Part shown: positions 56,325 to 64,000 of the stretch, in pieces
Layout of the letters: every line of letters begins with the position of its first letter
Position numbering within the stretch: the stretch's first letter is position 1
NCBI RefSeq assembly: GCF_019320115.1
Contig: NC_089591.1
Span: 57,164,078 to 57,228,077 of the forward strand
DNA from: Miscanthus floridulus
Taxonomy: Eukaryota; Streptophyta; Magnoliopsida; Poales; Poaceae
DNA length: 64,000 nucleotides
Direction: 5' to 3'
Made by a program: the position numbers and the translations under genes
The notes under the pieces: model-generated
What the model saw: only the letters and a program-made list of their open reading frames with translations
Database searches by the model: none
What the model was told of the DNA's origin: nothing

Positions 56325-56613
56325 CAAAAACAAGTGTTGCTCCCCTCGCCTATATGACCGTAATGTTGCATAGCTTTTCACGTGAATTTGATATTTTCAA
56401 CTCGAATAACACAGTCTGGAAATATGCGAGTGACGGAGTGAGTTTGATGATCTAGAATTCCAAGCCATCTTTTTTAACTGATAAAAGAGCACGTCCAACT
56501 TATTTCGCCACTTCGAAATTAAAAATAGAGGGTGGTAACCTCAACTTTGATTCAGACTATTTAAATGCAAGCTGAAGAAAAACTCATAGCTTTAAAATGT
56601 TGTTTTTTAAACT
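56325..56613 (+). repeat. Duplicated AT-rich segment, copy 2 (no MITE)
   Basis: Counterpart of 55400-55822, without the MITE. It shows the state of the site before insertion (CGCCTATATGACCGTAATG). Confidence 0.8.
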
Positions 56614-56838
56614 AAATGTTTAAAAATTGTTTTCAGTGAAAGATCATTATTTTGAAAGCCATCTACGCGATCTCGGCCATTGGTAAAGGCCCACTCATGA
56701 AACTGATGTAAATTTTCGGCCCTTAAGCCCAATCTCGCATCAAGCTGCCGCATCTCCTCATCAGAAGGCAGAAGCCCAAATCTATCTCTAGGGTTCTCCT
56801 CAAAAAAACAAAAAACCCAGAAAAAGCCCACATTACCT

Positions 56839-57766
56839 CCTCAATTTTCGCGAAACTCCGCTTTTCCTCTTGAACTCCAAAACCGGGCAAAACACCTCCC
56901 TCAACTTTTTAAACCGTTCATCTTATCTCTCTGGCCCGGTTATAAGCGGTTTTGAAGGCGGTTTTATCTTTTTATCTTTTTATTTATTTCGCCTGAATCT
57001 TTGAAAAATCATAGTAAATCACAGAAAAATCATAAAATAGAAAATCCAATTTTGTTGGACTCCACATGAGTAGATCTATACAGTGAACATATAATATGGT
57101 ATGCTTTAGCACAAAGTTTTAGTTGTAGCTTTAGATCTATGCTTTTTTGTAATTAAATAGAATAATTCATAGTTGCAGTTTCTATGGTCTAATTGTGGTA
57201 AAATTTTTATGGTGGACTAATTGTTATATGCTTAAACATTAATAAAAATTTCATACTCATTGAATCATGTATAACTTAGTTATAGATTTTATTTAGGTTT
57301 ATCCTTGTTAAATTAAATATAAATAAATCTATAACTAAGCTATACATGATCCAATGAGGAAGAAATTTTTACTACAGTTCAATCATACAATAATTAGCCC
57401 ACCATAAAAATTTCATCACAATTAGATCATAGAAACTGCAGCTATGAATTATTTCATTTAATTACAGAAAAGCACAGATCTAAAGCTACAACAAAAACTT
57501 TGTGCTAAAGCATATCATATTATATATTCACTGTGTAGATCTACTCATATGGAGTCCAATAAAATTGAATTTTCTATTTTATGATTTTCTATGATTTATT
57601 ATGATTTTTTAAAGATTCAGCCGAAATAAATAAAAATAAAGACAAAACTGCCTTCAAAACTGTTTATAATAGGGTCAGAGAGGTGAGATGAACGGTTTTA
57701 AAAGTTGAAGGAGTTGTTTTTCCTGATTTTAGAGTTGAGAGAAAAAGCGGACTTTTACGAAAATTA
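56839..57766. repeat. Near-perfect 928-bp palindrome (foldback or long-TIR element)
   Basis: The left arm (from CTCAATTTTCGCGAAACTCC) and the reverse complement of the right arm match almost throughout their length of about 460 bp, with scattered substitutions and small indels. The centre is near 57303 with almost no loop. Shared blocks include AACCGTTCATCT, AATCATAAAATAGAAAAT, GTAGCTTTAGATCT and GAATCATGTATA or GGATCATGTATA. There is no coding capacity. A transcript would form a very long hairpin. It could be a MITE with extended TIRs; the target duplication was not resolved. Confidence 0.9.
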
Positions 57767-57767
57767 A

Positions 57768-58010
57768 GGCCCTGTTTAGTTCCACTTCGTTTTGCCAAAT
57801 TTTTCAAGATTCTCCGTCACATCGAATCTTTGGACGCATGCATGAAGCATTAAATATAAATAAAAAATAAAACTAATTACACAGTTTAGACGAAATCCAC
57901 GAGACGAATCTTTTAAGCCTAATTAGACTATGATTGGACACTAATTACCAAATAAGAACGAAAATACTACGGTGTTTATTTTGCAAAAAACTTTGCATCT
58001 AAACTGGGCC
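57768..58010. mobile_element. Tourist-like MITE, 243 bp
   Basis: The ends are GGCCCTGTTTAGTTCC and, on the other strand, GGCCCAGTTTAGATGC. TAA lies on both sides (57765-57767 and 58011-58013). It is the same family as 10658-10898, in the opposite relative orientation (GAGACGAATCTTTTAAGCC inside). It directly abuts the palindrome. Confidence 0.85.
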
Positions 58011-58178
58011 TAAGTAAGATAATAGGAACTTTAAAAAAAAATCTATCTCTAGGGTTCTGACCATTCTTCTATATAATGTGTTGGCCCATCTAACAGCTAC
58101 CATTGACCCGCCGCCTCTAGCCGTCCACGCCCCTTCCCGTCTCCGGAAGCTTCCTCCTCCTCCCCTCCGACCTCCGTC

Positions 58179-60205
58179 ATGGCCGGCGGCAACCTGTTCG
58201 GCCGGGCGCTAAGCTACGTTGTCAACGAGTTCCTCGTGGAGGGCCTCGCCAACAAGTAAGCACACCTCCTTTCAGCCCTCCCCTTTTCGTGCCCTATCCC
58301 TAGATCCGTTTACCCGCGCCTCGCGGCCTCGAGCTAGTACGACATCGATATTTGTTTGATTAGATTTGATGCGATTCGTTGCGCTTCGTCATCTGGTCGT
58401 TGGGAGGATTGGTTTTTCCGATCGGTTCCCAATGGACTCGTTCCCTTGAAGCTACAGAATCCCGTTGTATCTTGGGCCGGCTCTATCGTGTGCCTTCGGA
58501 TATTCCCCATGAACAGAGGCACCGCACGGCTCTTACATTACATACATGGTTTTGTTAGAAAAGTTTTGTCTTTCATGGATTGCTTTCGAGTTGTGTCCAC
58601 CACGGTGATGAGCCCTAACACATCTGTAGTGATTCTTGGGGTCATGATGGCTTGAGACGAAAAAACAACTAAGCGACTGAGTCGCAGTTTTGTTACTGAA
58701 CAGCTTATTCATTCATTTGCCTTTAGTTTATCAACTGTAATAGAATGAAGTTTGGGCCCGATGCCACAGGTGGCCACAAGCATTGACTGATGATCTGGTT
58801 GAAACGTTTATCAACTGTAATAGAATGAAGTTTGGGCCTGATGCCACAGGTGGCCACAAGCATTGACTGATGATCTGGTTGAAACGTTGTTTTTTTCCAG
58901 CTTTTCACATGTTAGGAACTTGGGGACTGCTTCTCTATGTTCAGAGAGCTGTTTATATTTGAAATGATGTTTGTGATAACATTGATGAGTCCTTGCACAG
59001 TTACAGACCTATGATGATTGTTGCGGTAACGATCGCATCATTCAAAGAACATCTAAGGGTCTGAGTTGTCATGATTTCATCGTTCCAGATATTTTTTTCT
59101 GATAGGTTTACTGGCTTGTGACATTCTCTTGTTTCTAATGCTTAGGTTTGAAGTGATGTGTCTTTGGTAACAGTGATGAGTCCTTGCACAGTTACAGACC
59201 TGTGATGATTCTTGTGGAAATGATCGCATGATTCAAAGAACATCTAAGGGACTGAGTTGTCAATTGTCATGAACCTTATGCTCTAAATTTTTGTATGATA
59301 GGTTTATTTGCTGGTACCACTTTTGGTTCAGTTTCCATAGTATGGTTTTAGTTTGTGCCGCTTCTCTTGGTTCATGCCCATGAGCTGTTTTTGGTTCATG
59401 AGCTTTGGAAAGGTGAAGCAAAAGTCTCAGTGGTTCCTCTCGCTATCCAGCTCAGATTTTTGTTTGATGCTGCTGGACGTCGAGGAACTATATTCAATTA
59501 GCTTATATATCATGGTGCAAGCGGTAGAGTCTTACCGCCTGTGACTGGAAGGTCCCGGGTTCGAGTCGCGGTCTCCTCGCATTGCATAGGCGAGGGTAAG
59601 GCTTGCCACTGACACCCTTCCCCAGACCCCGCACAGAGCGGGAGCTCTCTGCACTGGGTACGCCCTTTTTTTTATCCTAGTAAATGACCTTGTTGTGCTA
59701 GTCTAGTTTTTGGGTTGGAGCTTGCTTTGGTGAAGTGATTGTTTGGTTACTGATTGTCGCATGATATTTTGCAGCCGTGCATTCCAGAGGTTTGCTGTGA
59801 AGACCAACAGGACTCTTGAGAACCTATCGTCTAAAGGTAGGGTTCTGATCAAATTGCTGCAAATTCTACCATTTGTGTTTTACTGAGACATAAGTACTGC
59901 TGAACATCAATAGAGTATTTGCGTACCTATTTTATTACTATGCTAGTGTTGGCTGCTTATGTCAGTTGTGTAATATATCTAATCTAATGACGATCGACTT
60001 TCATTTTCAGCTAAGGAAGTGAGGGAGGAGTTATCGGAGCAATTGAAGGAAGCTCGTGGTGAGAAAGATGTAAGTTCTAGAAATAATTTTGCATTGTTGC
60101 TTATTCTTTTGTAGCATACTTCCATTACTTTTTGGTTGGTTGGTAGTTTCCAGTGCTATATATGATATCTGATCAGAGATCTGTTTGCAGCACTTCAAGC
60201 AGTGA
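58179..60205 (+). CDS. Small 70-residue plant protein, four exons
   Basis: Exons 58179-58255, 59775-59836, 60011-60069 and 60191-60205 join in frame with GT-AG introns to encode 70 residues. It starts MAGGNLFGRALSYVVNEFL and goes on to RAFQRFAVKTNRTLEN and a helical charged tail (EVREELSEQLKEARGEKD), ending HFKQ. The short hydrophobic start followed by a basic then charged helical region would suit a small organelle or membrane-associated protein. I recall similar short plant proteins of uncertain role but cannot name one safely. The clean splicing of four tiny exons is the main evidence that the gene is real. Intron 1 (1.5 kb) carries two duplications and an Au SINE. Confidence 0.75.
58728..58887 (+). 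repeat. 80-bp tandem duplication in intron 1
   Basis: Two adjacent 80-bp units (58728-58807 and 58808-58887) contain AGAATGAAGTTTGGGC and GGTGGCCACAAGCATTGACT. They differ at about one base, so the duplication is recent. Confidence 0.9.
58972..59265 (+). repeat. Imperfect direct repeat of about 100 bp in intron 1
   Basis: GATGAGTCCTTGCACAGTTA and ATTCAAAGAACATCTAAGGG occur at about 58984-59060 and again at about 59175-59255, with several substitutions. This duplication is older than the 80-bp one beside it. Confidence 0.8.
59513..59673 (+). mobile_element. Au-type SINE in intron 1
   Basis: The tRNA-like head has an A-box-like AAGCGGTAGAGTC and B-box-like GGGTTCGAGTC. The Au body follows (GGGTAAGGCTTGCCACTGAC, CCTTCCCCAGACCCCGCACA, GGAGCTCTCTGCACTGGGTA), ending in a T tract. 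The B box could be mistaken for a tRNA gene, but the body and tail mark a SINE. Confidence 0.88.
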
Positions 60206-61100
60206 AGCTCGTTCACACATCGATTCAACAAGATGATACTGACAATCTTGCAACGAATTTTTCTAGTCCTCGTCTCGGTCCCTATTTATGAATATGACAT
60301 TTGAAGGAATTTCTGGATGTCATTCAATTGATGGAACCGTTGTATAGTCTTCAGTTTCTCTGCACTTAGTAGACGCGGAGCACTTGATCTCCTGTCCCAT
60401 GTATAATGTATTTTTTAATAATATGTAGCTATGTTCATTTTTTTTTGTTAAAGTGTGAAATGTAGAACTGAACAACAATTGGTAGAACTATCTTAATGCG
60501 TGCGTTGATCTCTTGAATACATGCAAGTGAAGTGCATCCAACATTGCGTGCGTTCTATTGATATATATGCAAGTGAAGTGCATTCAACAGGCATCCTTTC
60601 AGAAGGCAACTGTTGGTAATTAGTAATTACTCAATTGACATGTACCATCGGTGCCATAGGACATACTCAATCGGTCCTATTCGTTTCAACTTATCGGTTA
60701 GAATCTACAGTATTTTTCTCTCACGATAAAACAGCTTCAGCCGGCTTTAATACCAGTCGAACAGACCTGTTATTAGCATTAGGAGAAAATGATATATAGC
60801 ATATATTGTTATTGTCTCATTATAAGTTCATATGAGCAAACTTGATGAGGAAAATTTCATAAATAAGTTTAGAGAGAAAAATAGTATGAACCAGAAATCG
60901 TAGTGACCTCTCCTAAAATCTAATGGAGAAAATATAGGCGGTTGGCACTCGATCCATCCATCACAGAATCCTCCAAAACTAATATACTCCCTCGAGACGT
61001 TTTAGGTTTTTTAATATATAATTTTAATTATATATCTAGATATTATGCTATGTCTAGAATCCAGATACGTACATAACAAAAATGACTAGAAAAGCTAAAA
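60206..61100. other. Intergenic, with MITE-like copy D at 60672-60770
   Basis: 3' flank of the small gene and upstream region of the isocitrate dehydrogenase gene. It holds a diverged member (GTATTTTTCTCTCACGATAA, TTCAGCCGGC) of the short MITE-like family. TGCAAGTGAAGTGCAT occurs twice near 60525-60580. No coding region was seen. Confidence 0.45.
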
Positions 61101-61421
61101 CTACTCATAATTTGAAATGGGGGATCTTTCCCCAACTGCTCGTCGAGCCGTCGGAACTCAGAAGAAGGTGACCTCGAGCCGAACTGCAGTCGCTCCCGCA
61201 CCAGGTTTTAGCAGGCAACGGTCGGTAACGCGACGCTCGACGCCTGCCTGAACTGTAGGGTCGGGCACGTTTTCTCCCTTCCGGTTCCGGCTCAAGCAGC
61301 GCTGCCAATCGCCACGCCCACGCTCCTCTCGCCCGCGCCGGCCCCCGCCTGGCCTCCTCGCCCCCTCCCCTTCACCGGCGCGCATACGCGCGTGTGCTCC
61401 TTCACGCGCTCGGCACGTGGG

Positions 61422-63551
61422 ATGCGCAATCTGCTGTTGCCCCGCCGCCTCCTCTCCGCTCCCACCATGGCTCGCGCTTCCATCTCCGGTTCCGCGGCGG
61501 CGGCCAAAGCACTGGTGCCCTTAAACCCCACCCACGGCGGCCGCCTCCCTTCCCTGCTTCCAGCGCGCCTCCCTGTCCCCCAGAGCGGCCGCGTGCTGTG
61601 CGGCGCCTCGCTCCGCCGCCGCCGCCGCCGTGACTGAGCAGAGCCGCATCAGGGTGCAGAACCCAATCGTCGAGATGGACGGTACGTCGGCCTCCCGCCC
61701 CTCTTCCCTTTCGTTTGCGTAGGCGTGTAGATGAGCTTATGGGTTGTTTTGTTTCCAGGGGATGAGATGACGCGGGTGATCTGGAAGATGATTAAGAACA
61801 AGGTATGTGGAACTCCTATATTGTTTTGTGCTGTTCTCGATCGATAGTAACCTATAATTTGATCAATTGATGGTTCGCTGATGTGTAGCTCATCTTCCCG
61901 TACCTGGAGCTGGATGTGAAGTACTATGATCTTGGAATTCTCAATCGCGATGCCACCAATGATGAGGTCACTGTCGAGAGTGCCGAGGCTACATTGAAGT
62001 AAGTGTTAATTCTGTTTTATCCCCTCGGGGTCCCGATTAGGCTGATGTTAAGCCAATTATTGTTCTTGTCGGTAACTTTGTCACCAAAGCATCTAGGAAC
62101 AAGGTTCGAGGGCTTTTCATGGGGCATAATCATCTAACTGACTTGACAATCGTTATTACTTATTTCTTCATTCATATTGCTTAATCATGAATAATTGTTC
62201 AGAGCATGTAAATACTGTGCACGCATGGCAATTACCCTCACTTATTAGAAGGTTATAAGCACTAGCACTAAGGTGTTGGGTTTAAAGTTCCTGGATTCCT
62301 TTTTCCTGAAAGGTTTCCATGAAGAGTCTATCAAATATCTACAGTGGTGTGCATTTTCTCAATCGCAGGATAAGTCCTTGCTTTTTGGCAATACTAAAGA
62401 GACTTAAATGTTTGCAGTTCCCAGTTTATTCTGTAATAACATAGGATTTCTGTAGCTGTACTCGTTTCTAGTAATACATTCTGATGTAATGGTGCTATCC
62501 AGCACCCAATCACTAGAAATTTTGGTTGGCTCTCTAAATATTAAACTATCCGCTCTTCTACTATTGTTCTGGTGATCATGATTTACAATCTTAGTGTCCT
62601 GAGGTTAATTATTAATTATAGTTCGTCTCAGAATCATGCTGCACCTTCTGTGAACTTCATTTGCTTTGAAGCAACAATTACGCCTGGTAAGTCCCTTCAA
62701 CTTTGGTTTCCCATATTTGATTATGTTATATATTTGGGAATTAAGGTGCATTTATTTATATGAAGATGAGACTAGAGTAAAAGAGTTTAAACTCAAGTCT
62801 ATGTGGCAGAGTCCAAATGGCACAATAAGGAATATTCTAAATGGTTCACTCTCTGCTCTTTCTTATTTCTTGAAATATAAGGTTTAACATACTGGAAAAT
62901 TATATGAATTGTCCTAGATCTTTGATAGCTAAATTTTAGCATCCATCCCTTGGCAGGGACTGTTTTTCGTGAGCCCATCTTGTGTAAAAACATCCCAAGA
63001 ATTCTTTCTGGTAAGTAAATTGTACAGTATAGTATGCTCAATGCAACAAATAATAAAGTTGCCAGATTAATGAAATTTCATTTTTTAGGTTGGAAGAAAC
63101 CTATTTGCATAGGAAGGCACGCTTTTGGTGACCAGTATCGAGCTACTGATATGATTATTAATGGTCCAGGAAAGCTCAAGATGGTATTTGGTGAGCTCCA
63201 GTTGACAACTATGTCTTGTCCTGTTAAAGGTCTGCTATGGTAATTTTCTAATATGTTCTTTGTTGCTACTGAAAAAAATCAGTGCCTGATGGAGCTGACC
63301 CCATGGAGCTGGATGTTTATGATTTTAAAGGACCTGGTGTGGCATTATCAATGTACAATGTCGATGAGGTATGGTAGAACATCAATAGGACTTGTTGCTA
63401 ACTGCTATCTTCTCTTGACGGGTATTCTAACTTCCTATCTCTATTTAGTCTATTAGGGCTTTCGCTGAGTCCTCCATGGCTATGGCTCTTTCAAAAAAGT
63501 GGCACTCTATCTCAGCACCAAGAATACAATCCTCAAAAAGTATGACGGCAG
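61422..63551 (+). pseudogene. NADP-isocitrate dehydrogenase, plastid-type, first nine exons, with lesions
   Basis: The family converts isocitrate and NADP to 2-oxoglutarate and NADPH. Exons are 61422-61681, 61759-61802, 61889-61998, about 62650-62686, 62766-62843, 62957-63010, 63089-63190, 63283-63368 and 63449-63551; later exons would lie beyond the window. Recognised blocks are a transit-like start (MRNLLLPRRLLSAPTMARAS), [72 protein letters not shown] and PMELDVYDFKGPG. There are three faults. The transit peptide and mature part are in different frames (one extra base near the CGC run, 61610-61630). Exon 4 is degenerate and lacks a good acceptor. One base is missing after KKW in exon 9 (about 63502). 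It is a likely pseudogene or decaying homeolog. Confidence 0.8.
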
Positions 63552-64000
63552 GTAGGAATCATCATCCTTTGATCTTTAAACATTCTTTTGTCGGCTCAAA
63601 GACTACAAAGGACCCTTCTCTATGATGGTTCTGTGATACATACTTACATAGTTTCATCTTGCTCCCTGAAATCTGAAGCATTTTGTCTGACATAACTGAC
63701 AAGTAACTGTGTGTCTTCACTGTTATGATACCACGAAGGATTATTTGTAGGAAAACCTATACCTTTGTGAATTTTCTTCAGTTTACAGTTACTATTGCAT
63801 TTTTATCATTATGATCGTCCCCTTAAATTGTTCTTTAGTAGATTCTTTGCAATCTAAAAAACTACCAAGTCTCAGTGGGGAGGGTTCAGATGGGGGCTAG
63901 GGTGTCTTTCCATGATCCCCGTTCGATGGCACTTTCCAAAAATGGTGATGTGCACATGTTGCTGCTGAAAGTTTAATGTCAATGACACTTTATAAATAGT
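63552..64000. other. Intron sequence to the window edge
   Basis: Sequence after the donor GTAGGA of exon 9. The next conserved isocitrate dehydrogenase exon is not visible before the window ends. Confidence 0.5.

Noticed and set aside
59530..59580. tRNA-like B box (GGTTCGAGTC) suggesting a tRNA gene
   Set aside because: It is the head of an Au SINE. No cloverleaf with an anticodon arm and acceptor stem follows, and the body and T tail match the SINE.

Overview
The window is nuclear DNA from a grass, most likely a panicoid such as the Saccharum/Sorghum/Miscanthus group. Three things point there: plant genes with GT-AG introns and GC-rich first exons, Au SINEs and Tourist-type MITEs, and large nested LTR retrotransposons. 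The exact species cannot be read from the sequence.

Left genic block (1-17,000). The 3' exons of a GDSL esterase/lipase (+) are followed by a complete eight-exon phylloquinone methyltransferase gene, MENG (-). MENG stands head-to-head with DPH7 (+), a two-exon WD40 diphthine methylesterase. A Pack-MULE-like element of about 1.4 kb with long terminal inverted repeats lies between their start codons and carries fused pieces of a PPR gene and a MAPKKK-like kinase gene. To the right are two decayed SRR1-domain genes, an RNase H-like exon and duplicated 3' exons. In their midst a hAT element with a perfect 8-bp target duplication sits inside an Au SINE.

Retrotransposon block (17,035-49,470). A full-length Copia element of the Maximus/SIRE type lies on the minus strand, with TSD ACATG, LTRs of about 2.1 kb, and a PBS matching initiator tRNA-Met. 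After about 1.7 kb of AT-rich sequence comes a left-truncated Gypsy element of Tat type, also on the minus strand, with an extra ORF region on the opposite strand. Two solo LTRs are nested in the Gypsy element: one of 4.2 kb (TSD AGGAT) and one of 1.9 kb (TSD ACCGG).

Right genic block (49,500-64,000). A TBL/PMR5-type wall-polysaccharide O-acetyltransferase gene (-) is a pseudogene that has lost its GDS block. It is followed by a GC-rich probable DNA transposon, a duplicated AT-rich segment with a LINE relic, a near-perfect palindrome of about 930 bp, and a Tourist MITE. Next come a four-exon gene for a 70-residue conserved-looking protein (+) and the first nine exons of an NADP-isocitrate dehydrogenase gene (+) that carries at least three lesions.

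Only MENG, DPH7 and the 70-residue gene read as complete and intact. The GDSL gene is partial at the left edge. The most interesting items are the chimeric Pack-MULE inside a compact bidirectional promoter, the hAT-in-SINE nest, the antisense ORF of the Gypsy element with a plausible TATA box, and the long palindrome.
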